A stretch of 31,297 nucleotides of DNA from Planctomycetia bacterium (GTDB lineage: Bacteria > Planctomycetota > Phycisphaerae > Phycisphaerales > SM1A02), in assembly GCA_005798965.1 (NCBI GenBank), contig SYIB01000062.1, forward strand, positions 1 through 31,297, in the 5' to 3' direction. Made by a program: the position numbers and the translations under genes. Numbering within the stretch: position 1 is the first letter of the stretch; the number at the start of each line of letters is the position of its first letter. Positions 6,419 through 14,318 of this stretch are shown here, piece after piece. The notes under the pieces were generated by a model. It was not told the origin of the DNA, did not search any database, and saw only the letters and a list, made by a program, of their open reading frames with translations.

Positions 6419-8509
6419 ATGCCTCGCATCACGCTTCCTGACGGAACCGTCAAGTCCTACGACGCCCCCGTGACCGCCGCGCAGGTCGCCGCCGACATCG
6501 GCGCCGGCCTCGCGAAAGCCGCTCTGGGCGCCAAGGTCGACGGCATCCTCACCGACCTCGCCACCACGCTCGACCGCGACTGCGCGCTGGCCATCGTCAC
6601 CATGAAGCGCCGTGACGGAGGCATCGATCCCGAAGCCATCGCGCTCCTGCGGCACAGTGCGGCGCACGTGATGGCCGAGGCGATCCAGCGGCTCTTCCCC
6701 CTCGTGCGGCTCGTCTACGGGCCGTCGCTCGACACGGGCTTCTACTACGACATGGCCTTCTCCGATGACAAGGTGCCGAGCAGCGATGACTTCGCGCGCA
6801 TCGAGGCTGAGATGGCGAAGATCGTGGCCGAGGATCGCCGCTTCACGCGCTATGACCTGCCGCTGGCGGAGGGCATGACCAAGCTGCGCGGCGAGGGCAG
6901 CAAGTACAAGCTCGACAATGCCGAGCGCGCCGCCGAAGCGGGCAGCACCACGCTGAGCTGGTACGCCACCGGTACGCCTGGCAAGGACTGGGAGGACCTC
7001 TGCCGGGGCCCGCACGTGCCGAGCACGGGCCGTATCGGTGCCTTCAAGGTCATGAGCCTGGCCAGCAGCTACTGGAAGGGCGACGAGACCAGCGACCGCC
7101 TCACGCGCGTCTACGGCACGGCGTTCGCCACCAAGGCCGAGCTCGATGCCCACATGGTCCAGCTTGAAGAGGCCCGCAAGCGCGATCACCGCGTGCTCGG
7201 CAAGCAGCTTCGCCTCTTCCACATCGACGAGATGGTCGGCCAGGGGCTGATCCTCTGGACGCCCAAGGGTTCGATCGTCCGCAACGAACTCCAGAACTTC
7301 ATCGGGGCCGAACTGCGCAAGCAGGGCTACCAGCAGGTCTATACGCCGCACATCGGCAAGCTCGATCTCTACCGCACAAGCGGACATTTCCCCTACTACC
7401 GCGAGAGCCAGTACCCGCCGATCATCGAGCACGACGAGATGGCGCGCTTGGCCTCCGAAGGCTGCACCTGTGCAGACCTGAGCAACCGCATGGCCAAGGG
7501 CGAGGTCGACGGCTACATGCTCAAGCCGATGAATTGCCCGCACCACATCCGCATCTTCGCGAGTGAGCCGCACAGCTACCGTGACCTGCCCGTGCGCCTG
7601 GCGGAGTTCGGCACCGTGTACCGCTGGGAACAGTCCGGGGAGATCGGCGGCATGACGCGCGTACGCGGCTTCACGCAGGACGATGCCCACCTCTTCGTGC
7701 GCGAGGACCAGATCGCGCAGGAAGTGCTCGGCTGCCTCTCGCTCGTGAAGATCATCTTCGCCACGCTCGGTATGAACGAGTACCGCGTGCGCGTGGGCCT
7801 GCGTGATCCTGACAGCGCGAAGTACGTGGGTGACCCGTCGAACTGGGACAAGGCCGAGCAGGCCTGCCGCGACGCGGCGCGCTCGCTGGGCGTCCCGTTC
7901 AGTGAAGATCCCGGCGAGGCCGCCTTCTACGGCCCGAAGATCGACTTCGTCGTGAAGGATGTGATCGGCCGCTCGTGGCAGCTCGGCACCGTGCAGGTCG
8001 ACTACAACCTGCCGATCCGATTCGATCTCTCGTACGCAGGTGCAGACAACCAGCCCCACCGGCCGGTCATGATCCACCGCGCGCCGTTCGGCAGCATGGA
8101 ACGCTTCATCGGCTGCCTCATCGAGCACTTCGCCGGGGCGTTCCCGCTCTGGCTGAGCCCTGAGCAGGTGCGTGTGCTGCCGATCTCCGAGAAGAGCGCG
8201 GCCTACGCCGACGAGCTCTGCGCCGCCCTCAAGGCCCGCGGCATTCGCGCCGAGGCCGACCATTCGAACGAGCGCGTGCAGGCGAAGATCAAGATCGCCG
8301 CCGAGGAGAAGATCCCCTACATGGCCGTCGTGGGCCCGCGCGACGCCGAGAGCCGCGCCGTCAGCGTGCGCGCCCGCGGCACTGAGGCCAACCTCGGCGA
8401 GATGCCCTTTGACGCCTTCGTCGACGGCATCGCGCGCGAGGCGGAAGCGCGCATGCTCTCGGGTGCGCCTGGCTCGGTCCAGGCTTCGTTCGCCGCGCGG
8501 CCAGCCTGA
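6419..8509 (+). CDS. thrS: Threonine--tRNA ligase
   Basis: 696 residues, slightly longer than the E. coli enzyme (642). ThrRS charges tRNA-Thr in the cytoplasm and edits Ser-tRNA-Thr. Domain order: TGS (about 1-62), editing domain with H79-x3-H83 and C195-R-G-P-H199, class II catalytic core (about 255-575), anticodon-binding domain (about 583-680). Catalytic zinc ligands are C373 in M-N-C-P-H-H, H424 in D-D-A-H and H553 in I-H-R-A. An insertion of roughly 25 residues (about 335-362, with C349-T-C351) sits just before the M-N-C-P motif and accounts for part of the extra length. No Shine-Dalgarno site precedes the ATG. It is followed by a terminator-like hairpin and then infC, the thrS-infC order common in bacteria. 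Confidence 0.97.
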   Translation: MPRITLPDGTVKSYDAPVTAAQVAADIGAGLAKAALGAKVDGILTDLATTLDRDCALAIVTMKRRDGGIDPEAIALLRHSAAHVMAEAIQRLFPLVRLVYGPSLDTGFYYDMAFSDDKVPSSDDFARIEAEMAKIVAEDRRFTRYDLPLAEGMTKLRGEGSKYKLDNAERAAEAGSTTLSWYATGTPGKDWEDLCRGPHVPSTGRIGAFKVMSLASSYWKGDETSDRLTRVYGTAFATKAELDAHMVQLEEARKRDHRVLGKQLRLFHIDEMVGQGLILWTPKGSIVRNELQNFIGAELRKQGYQQVYTPHIGKLDLYRTSGHFPYYRESQYPPIIEHDEMARLASEGCTCADLSNRMAKGEVDGYMLKPMNCPHHIRIFASEPHSYRDLPVRLAEFGTVYRWEQSGEIGGMTRVRGFTQDDAHLFVREDQIAQEVLGCLSLVKIIFATLGMNEYRVRVGLRDPDSAKYVGDPSNWDKAEQACRDAARSLGVPFSEDPGEAAFYGPKIDFVVKDVIGRSWQLGTVQVDYNLPIRFDLSYAGADNQPHRPVMIHRAPFGSMERFIGCLIEHFAGAFPLWLSPEQVRVLPISEKSAAYADELCAALKARGIRAEADHSNERVQAKIKIAAEEKIPYMAVVGPRDAESRAVSVRARGTEANLGEMPFDAFVDGIAREAEARMLSGAPGSVQASFAARPA

Positions 8510-8540
8510 TGCCGGTCGAGCCGACGCCCGGAGCAGCGAT

Positions 8541-8570
8541 CACCCCCGGTCCGCGCACCGGGTGTGTTTC
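8541..8570 (+). terminator. Candidate terminator after thrS
   Basis: CCCGGT (8545-8550) pairs with ACCGGG (8557-8562) around a six-base loop. After one mismatch the stem continues with CAC/GTG, and TTTC follows directly. It lies 31 bases after the thrS stop. The T-run is short, so termination may be partial. Confidence 0.5.
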
Positions 8571-8603
8571 TCCCGCCGCAACCGCGGAATTCACGGTGTC
8601 TGC

Positions 8604-8632
8604 TTGTGCCGGGCCGGATCTTGGGCTAGTGT
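8604..8632 (+). promoter_or_regulatory. Candidate infC promoter
   Basis: TTGTGC (8604-8609) and TAGTGT (8627-8632) are spaced by 17 bases, each matching three of six consensus bases, downstream of the thrS hairpin. Transcription from here would give infC a leader of nearly 200 bases. Confidence 0.35.
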
Positions 8633-8824
8633 CCGCACGGCGCCTCGTGGCGTCGCTTCCCCATGCAGCGGACCATCGCCGAATGATGACTTCCCCCACT
8701 CGCGTCCTCCCATGAGGCCGTCGCGAGCGAGCATGGACATCCTCCACCCACGCAGTGGAAACCTGACATCAGGTTCACGGTTGCTGTCAGCGCGCCGTGG
8801 CCATTCCCGTCCGAGCTGACGCCC
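8633..8824 (+). promoter_or_regulatory. infC leader with a short inverted repeat
   Basis: This gene-less stretch between the candidate promoter and the infC ribosome site contains a perfect inverted repeat, AACCTGA-CA-TCAGGTT (8760-8775). As RNA it would fold as six pairs closed by an ACAT tetraloop. The stretch could be an operator or part of a translational control element. Two very short start-to-stop frames are present (8663-8686 and 8683-8715) but show nothing that marks them as real leader peptides. Confidence 0.3.
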
Positions 8825-8838
8825 AGGAGCCTCCCATC
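8825..8838 (+). promoter_or_regulatory. infC ribosome-binding site and AUC start codon
   Basis: AGGAG (8825-8829) lies six bases before ATC (8836-8838), which is in frame with IF3. No ATG occurs in frame before the conserved I-N-D-R-I-R segment. IF3 genes in many bacteria start at AUU, AUC or AUA, which lets IF3 repress its own synthesis by rejecting the poor start codon. Confidence 0.65.
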
Positions 8839-9528
8839 AGCCAGTTCCCGCCTCGCCGTCCTCCCTTCCAGCGCGACTTCGCCCCCGCCGGCCCGCGCAT
8901 CAATGACCGCATCCGCATCAGCCCGATCCGCCTGATCGACGAGCACGGCACCATGATCGGCGTCGTCGAGACCGACGAGGCCAAGCGCATGGCCCAGGAG
9001 GCCGGCCTCGACTTGGTCGAGATCGCCGCCGATGTGCGCCCACCGGTTTGCAAGATCATGGACTTCGGCAAGTTCAAGTACGAGCAGGCCAAGACCGAGA
9101 AGAAGAACCGCCAGAACTCCAAGGGCGGCGAACTCAAGGAAGTCCGGCTCGGGCGCAGCATGAAGATCGGCGTGCACGACGTCGAGCTTCGCGTGCGACA
9201 GGCCCGGGCATTCCTCATCGAAGGCAACAAGGTCCAGATCGTGCAGAGCTTCCGCGGCGCGCGTGAACTCGCGCACCGCGAGATCGGTGACCAGCTCATC
9301 AGGCAGGTCATCAACGCCCTGCTTGAGGTGGCGCGCCTCGACATGTCGCCCCGCATGGCTGGTCGCCGGCAGTCGGCGATCCTCTCGCCCGACCGCACCA
9401 AGATCGACACCTACAAGCGCAAGATGGCTGCTGCCGGCCAGAAGATCGAGGGCTCCAAGGAGCTCCCGCCGCAGGAACCCGAAAGCGCTGACGACGGGCC
9501 TGACGAGGGCAGCGATCACGCCGAGTGA
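8836..9528 (+). CDS. infC: Translation initiation factor IF-3
   Basis: 230 residues from the ATC at 8836; a GTG at 8797 in the same frame would add 13 residues but has no ribosome site. IF3 binds the 30S subunit, rejects wrong starts and non-initiator tRNA, and keeps the subunits apart. The N-domain begins I-N-D-R-I-R-I-S-P-I-R-L-I-D; the linker is K-I-M-D-F-G-K-F-K-Y-E; the C-domain carries the conserved R-x-R-Q-A/x-x-F-L and G-x-K-V-x-I segments. An acidic tail of about 20 residues follows the normal end. The usual partners rpmI and rplT are not downstream; a strong terminator follows instead, so infC is probably a single-gene unit. Confidence 0.93.
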   Translation: MSQFPPRRPPFQRDFAPAGPRINDRIRISPIRLIDEHGTMIGVVETDEAKRMAQEAGLDLVEIAADVRPPVCKIMDFGKFKYEQAKTEKKNRQNSKGGELKEVRLGRSMKIGVHDVELRVRQARAFLIEGNKVQIVQSFRGARELAHREIGDQLIRQVINALLEVARLDMSPRMAGRRQSAILSPDRTKIDTYKRKMAAAGQKIEGSKELPPQEPESADDGPDEGSDHAE

Positions 9529-9562
9529 TCCGCAGCATCGCTCGCACGCGAGCACCGCACGA

Positions 9563-9587
9563 CCGCGCCGACTCGGCGCGGTTTTTT
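9563..9587 (+). terminator. Rho-independent terminator after infC
   Basis: A perfect eight-pair GC stem, CCGCGCCG (9563-9570) with CGGCGCGG (9574-9581), has a three-base loop and is followed directly by six T residues (9582-9587). It starts 34 bases after the infC stop. It is the clearest intrinsic terminator in the window and insulates infC from the arginine genes. Confidence 0.9.
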
Positions 9588-9588
9588 C

Positions 9589-9612
9589 ATGCAATCGCTT
9601 GCATAGTATGCA
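9589..9612 (+). promoter_or_regulatory. Probable ArgR operator (two overlapping inverted repeats)
   Basis: ATGCAA-TCGC-TTGCAT (9589-9604) overlaps TGCATA-G-TATGCA (9600-9612). Both are perfect inverted repeats in AT-richer DNA, unlike the surrounding GC-rich sequence. They cover the -35 of the argR promoter, where a repressor would block RNA polymerase. TTGCATA-type half-sites resemble some ARG boxes of high-GC bacteria, and ATTCAT at 9624-9629 recalls the classic half-site. Binding by the adjacent ArgR is an inference from position. Confidence 0.6.
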
Positions 9613-9626
9613 GAAGGCTGTATATT
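9599..9626 (+). promoter_or_regulatory. argR promoter
   Basis: TTGCAT (9599-9604) and TATATT (9621-9626), 16 bases apart, are the best sigma-70-type boxes in the window. The start would fall near 9633, leaving only a few bases before the argR ATG at 9640 and no Shine-Dalgarno sequence, so the mRNA is probably leaderless or nearly so. Confidence 0.7.
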
Positions 9627-9639
9627 CATCCACTTCCCC

Positions 9640-10107
9640 ATGGCTGCCACCAAGGTCCAACGTCATCGTGCCATCGCCCGCCTCATCGCCGGCGCCGAGC
9701 TGCACAGCCAGCACGAGCTGCAGCGCGAGCTCGCTGCCCAGGGCATTCGCACCACGCAAGCCACGCTCTCGCGTGACCTTGCGGAACTCGGGGTGCTCAA
9801 GGGCGCCGGCGGCTATCGGCTGCAGGGTGGCGCCCCCGAGCCCTCGGTCGATGCGCTCGATGCCCTTGCGCGGCGGCTCCTGGCCGGCGTCGAACAGGCC
9901 GGGAACCTCGTGGTGCTCCACACGCCGCCGGGCCAAGCCAGCGCGCTGGCGCTCCAACTTGACCGATCGAGCATGCGCGGCGTCGTCGGCACCATCGCCG
10001 GCGATGACTGCGTCTTCGTGGCCACGCGCACGGCATCGAACGCCAAGGAACTCGTACGTCGGCTGACCGTCGCCGCCTCGCCCGCCCGCCGCAAGGCCAC
10101 GGCCTGA
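9640..10107 (+). CDS. argR: Arginine repressor ArgR
   Basis: 155 residues, the usual length. ArgR is a hexameric repressor that binds ARG boxes when arginine is plentiful. The winged helix covers residues 1-62 with the T-Q-A-T-L-S-R-D-L recognition helix at 39-47. The C-terminal hexamer and arginine domain (about 70-145) carries G-T-I-A-G-D-D at 117-123, whose two Asp residues bind arginine in the family. It is the first gene of an arginine cluster and lies behind a palindrome-covered promoter, so autoregulation and control of the whole operon are likely. argC begins 28 bases downstream. No ribosome site precedes the ATG. Confidence 0.95.
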   Translation: MAATKVQRHRAIARLIAGAELHSQHELQRELAAQGIRTTQATLSRDLAELGVLKGAGGYRLQGGAPEPSVDALDALARRLLAGVEQAGNLVVLHTPPGQASALALQLDRSSMRGVVGTIAGDDCVFVATRTASNAKELVRRLTVAASPARRKATA

Positions 10108-10135
10108 GCGGCCGGCCGCGCCTTCCCCCACCACC

Positions 10136-11200
10136 ATGACCACGCCCACCCTTCCCGTTGCCGTTGTCGGTGCCGCTGGCTACAGCGGAGCCGAGCTCGT
10201 CGCCATGCTGGCTGCGCACCCCGAGGTGTCGGTCGTTGGGGTCTATGGCTCGGGCTCGCGCGCCGGCAACGAAGCGCTGTCGAGCGTGCATCCACGCCTC
10301 CGCGGTGTGGCCGACCTGCCCATCGAGGCGGCCGATCCGTCCGCCATCATCGCCTCGGGCGCCAAGGCGGTTTTTCTCTGCACTCCACACGAAGCAAGCG
10401 AGGCCTTGGCCCCGGCGCTGCTCGATGCTGGCCTCGCTGTGCTGGATCTCTCGGCATCCTTCCGCCTGCGCGATCCCGCGCTCTACCCCGCGCACTACGG
10501 CTTCGAGCATCGCCATCCTGACTTGCTGGCGACTGCGGTCTATGGCCTCGCGGAGCTCAGACGGAATGATCTGATCGGTGCGCAGCTCATCGCCGTGCCC
10601 GGCTGCTATCCGACCAGCGTCATCCTCCCGGTGCGACCGCTCGTCGATGCTGGTCTCGTCCTGCCCGATCGTGTGATCGTCGACAGCGCCAGCGGTGTCA
10701 GCGGTGCAGGCCGAACCGCCGCCGTCAAGAGCCTGTTCTGCGAGGTCTCGATGCAACCCTACGGCGTGCTCTCGCACCGCCACCAACCTGAGATGGCGCA
10801 GGAAACCGGCGCCGATGTGCTGTTCACGCCCCATCTGGGCTGCTGGGACCGCGGCATCCTCTCCACGATCCATGCGGACCTTGCGCCGGGCACCACCGTC
10901 GATGCCTGCCGCCAAGCGCTCACCGATCGCTACGCGGCCAGTGCCTTTGTGCGAGTGCTGCCCGAGGGGTCGTGGCCCAGCGTGGCGGGCGTCGAGCGGA
11001 CGAACTTCTGCGACATCGGGCTTGGTGGCTGCGATCGCCGCGGCCACCTGGTCATCGTGAGTGCCATCGACAACCTGGTCAAGGGCGCGGCTGGCCAGGC
11101 GCTGCAGTGCATGAACCTCCGCTTCGGCTTCCCCGAGTCCATGGGCCTTGGCCTTTCCCGTCACGCCAACGCAAGCACCAACGCCGGAGCCTTGGCGTGA
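10136..11200 (+). CDS. argC: N-acetyl-gamma-glutamyl-phosphate reductase
   Basis: 354 residues. ArgC reduces N-acetylglutamyl phosphate to the semialdehyde with NADPH, the third step of arginine synthesis. The Rossmann loop is G12-A-A-G-Y-S-G18. The catalytic cysteine is C157 in V-P-G-C-Y-P-T, and the C-terminal half has the H-R-H-Q-P-E-motif region typical of the family. Its stop overlaps the argB GTG start as GTGA. It has no clear Shine-Dalgarno site and probably depends on read-through from argR. Confidence 0.96.
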   Translation: MTTPTLPVAVVGAAGYSGAELVAMLAAHPEVSVVGVYGSGSRAGNEALSSVHPRLRGVADLPIEAADPSAIIASGAKAVFLCTPHEASEALAPALLDAGLAVLDLSASFRLRDPALYPAHYGFEHRHPDLLATAVYGLAELRRNDLIGAQLIAVPGCYPTSVILPVRPLVDAGLVLPDRVIVDSASGVSGAGRTAAVKSLFCEVSMQPYGVLSHRHQPEMAQETGADVLFTPHLGCWDRGILSTIHADLAPGTTVDACRQALTDRYAASAFVRVLPEGSWPSVAGVERTNFCDIGLGGCDRRGHLVIVSAIDNLVKGAAGQALQCMNLRFGFPESMGLGLSRHANASTNAGALA

Positions 11201-12006
11201 GCGCACCCTTCGTCATCAAGCTCGGCGGCGCGCTGATGGACAGCCCCTCCGCGCTCACGCCGATCTGCCAGCAGATTGCCGCCATGCACGCGTCGCAGCC
11301 CGGCTGCGTGGTCGTCGTGCATGGTGGGGGCAAGGCCGTCGATCGCCAGCTCGCCGCACTTGGCATGCCGACCGAGCGGCGCGATGGCATCCGCATCACG
11401 CCGCCCGAACAGGTGCTGCAGATCAGTGGCGTCCTGAGCGGCCAGGTCAATGCCCAGCTCGTCGCCAGCATGATCGCCGCCGGGGTGCGCGCCTGCGGGC
11501 TTCGACTCTCCGATGCCGGTCTTGCAGCGTGCACCCGGGCCACGCACCTGGGCTTCGATCCCGGCTGCGTCGGCTCGGTCCACGCCGGTGACCCAAGCGG
11601 CATTCGTGCACTGCTGGGCGCGGGCGTGCTGCCGGTCGTCAGCAGCATCGGCACGAGTGCAGCGGGCGAACTGCTCAACGTCAACGCCGACGATGCCGCC
11701 GCCGCGGTCGCCTCGATCCTCCGTGCTCGCGGGCTGGTGTTCCTCACCGATGTGCCAGGCGTGCTTGCTGCCGGCCACGGCATCATCCCGGAGCTCGATG
11801 CCGCAACGATCGATCGGCTCGTCACCGATGGCACGATCACCGGCGGCATGATTCCCAAGGTCCGCGGTGCGCTCGAAACCGCCGCAGCCACTGGCGTGGC
11901 GGTCACGATCGCCGGCTGGGCCGACCCCGCCATCCTGTCGAACTTGCTCTCCGGTGGCGTCGCCGGGACCCGCATCGCCGCACCATCCGAGCTGCCCTGC
12001 CCATGA
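11197..12006 (+). CDS. argB: Acetylglutamate kinase
   Basis: 269 residues from the GTG at 11197, which overlaps the argC stop (GTGA); the frame is open further upstream but only in the argC shadow. ArgB phosphorylates N-acetylglutamate. Seen: the K-L-G-G-A-L loop near residue 8, the V-H-G-G-G-K motif near 47, V-N-A-D-D near 166, and the G-M-I-P-K-V segment near the end. The protein begins straight at the first strand, as in E. coli ArgB, and lacks the N-terminal helix found in hexameric arginine-inhibited kinases. Feedback control may therefore lie elsewhere, for example on ArgR or on the fused acetyltransferase. It is followed by argF with an ATGA overlap. Confidence 0.96.
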   Translation: MSAPFVIKLGGALMDSPSALTPICQQIAAMHASQPGCVVVVHGGGKAVDRQLAALGMPTERRDGIRITPPEQVLQISGVLSGQVNAQLVASMIAAGVRACGLRLSDAGLAACTRATHLGFDPGCVGSVHAGDPSGIRALLGAGVLPVVSSIGTSAAGELLNVNADDAAAAVASILRARGLVFLTDVPGVLAAGHGIIPELDAATIDRLVTDGTITGGMIPKVRGALETAAATGVAVTIAGWADPAILSNLLSGGVAGTRIAAPSELPCP

Positions 12007-13025
12007 CCAAGCTTGCCACCACGCCGGCGGCACACCCGGCCACCGCTTCCACGCAGCGCCCCTTGGCCACGCGCCACCTCACCTGCGTGCACGACCTTGC
12101 CCAGCACGAGGTCCACGGCCTGCTCGCACTTGCCGCGCGCATCAAGCGCAATCCTGCTGCCTGGTCGACGGCCTTTCGTGGCATGGCGCTTGCGCTCGCG
12201 TTCGAGAAGCCCTCGCTGCGCACCCGCGCGTCGTTCGAAGTCGGTTTCCAGCTCATGGGGGGCAGCGTGGTCTTCATGGACCAGCGCGATTCGCCCATCG
12301 GCCAGCGCGAGGCGCTGAGCGACTGGGCCCGCAGCATGGAGCGCTGGTTCGATGCTCTCGTGGTGCGCACGATGTTGCACAGCACGGTCGAGGCCCTCAC
12401 GGCATGGTCCTCGATCCCGGTCGTCAATGCCCTCAGCAATCTGCATCACCCGTGCCAGGCCATGGCTGACCTGCTCACCCTGGCCGAGCGATTCGGCTCG
12501 GCGGCGATTCCCCATGTGGCTTGGGTGGGCGATGGCAACAACGTCTGTCACTCGCTGATGGAAGGCATCGCGACCGTCGGCGGCAGGCTCACGGTCATCA
12601 CGCCGCGGGGCCTCGCCCCATCGGCCGACATCGTGCGTGCGGTGCAGGCTCGATGCATGCGTACCGGCGCATCGATCCGGTTCACGCACGACCTCGATGC
12701 GGTGTCGGGCGCGAGCGCCATCTACACGGACACCTGGATCAGCATGGGGGAAGCCGATGCGGAACCCAAGCGTGCTGCGCTTCGGCCGTATCAGGTGAAT
12801 GCCGCACTGATGGCCAAGGCGGCGCCCGGTGCGGCGTTCATGCACTGCCTCCCCGCCCACCGCGGCGAAGAAGTCTCCGACGATGTGATCGATGCCCCCA
12901 CCTCGGTCGTCTTCGACCAAGCCGAGAATCGCATGCACGTGCAGTGCGCCATCCTGCTTGCACTGCTGCGCCCTGACCTCGTCGAGCTGCCCACCGCATT
13001 CGTGCCCAGCAATCTCTCGGCCTGA
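12003..13025 (+). CDS. argF: Ornithine carbamoyltransferase
   Basis: 340 residues. The enzyme joins carbamoyl phosphate and ornithine to citrulline. Motifs: S-L-R-T-R at 71-75 (carbamoyl phosphate loop; Leu replaces the more common Thr), H-H-P-C-Q at 148-152, D-x-W-x-S-M-G at 243-249 (ornithine loop) and H-C-L-P at 281-284. The S-M-G loop argues for true ornithine transcarbamylase rather than the acetyl- or succinylornithine enzymes, which also use S-L-R-T-R. About 20 residues of low-complexity sequence precede the domain. The start overlaps the argB stop (ATGA); argG follows after 57 bases with its own ribosome site. Confidence 0.93.
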   Translation: MTKLATTPAAHPATASTQRPLATRHLTCVHDLAQHEVHGLLALAARIKRNPAAWSTAFRGMALALAFEKPSLRTRASFEVGFQLMGGSVVFMDQRDSPIGQREALSDWARSMERWFDALVVRTMLHSTVEALTAWSSIPVVNALSNLHHPCQAMADLLTLAERFGSAAIPHVAWVGDGNNVCHSLMEGIATVGGRLTVITPRGLAPSADIVRAVQARCMRTGASIRFTHDLDAVSGASAIYTDTWISMGEADAEPKRAALRPYQVNAALMAKAAPGAAFMHCLPAHRGEEVSDDVIDAPTSVVFDQAENRMHVQCAILLALLRPDLVELPTAFVPSNLSA

Positions 13026-13082
13026 ACCGTTTCCCAACCGACCGCCATCCCTGACCCGTACCTTCCAAGGAAAGCACCGACC

Positions 13083-14314
<1,232 letters not shown>

Positions 14315-14318
<4 letters not shown>

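Noticed and set aside
6389..8263. A 624-codon minus-strand frame opposite thrS
   Set aside because: Shadow of thrS. Its composition shows no motifs and it has no ribosome site.
8663..8715. Two very short overlapping start-to-stop frames in the infC leader
   Set aside because: They have no Shine-Dalgarno site, no codon pattern and no run of regulatory codons; frames of this size are expected by chance.
12003..13025. Acetyl- or succinylornithine carbamoyltransferase instead of ArgF
   Set aside because: The S-L-R-T-R loop allows it, but the D-x-W-x-S-M-G ornithine loop, the H-C-L-P motif and the presence of argJ favour ordinary ornithine carbamoyltransferase.
11079..13037. A 652-codon minus-strand frame opposite argC-argB-argF
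   Set aside because: It spans three recognised genes on the other strand and has no recognisable protein features.
13058..13066. GTACCTTCC before argG, also present before thrS
   Set aside because: Nine bases shared by two places in 31 kb is within chance. argG has a good ribosome site and lies inside an operon, so no promoter is claimed.
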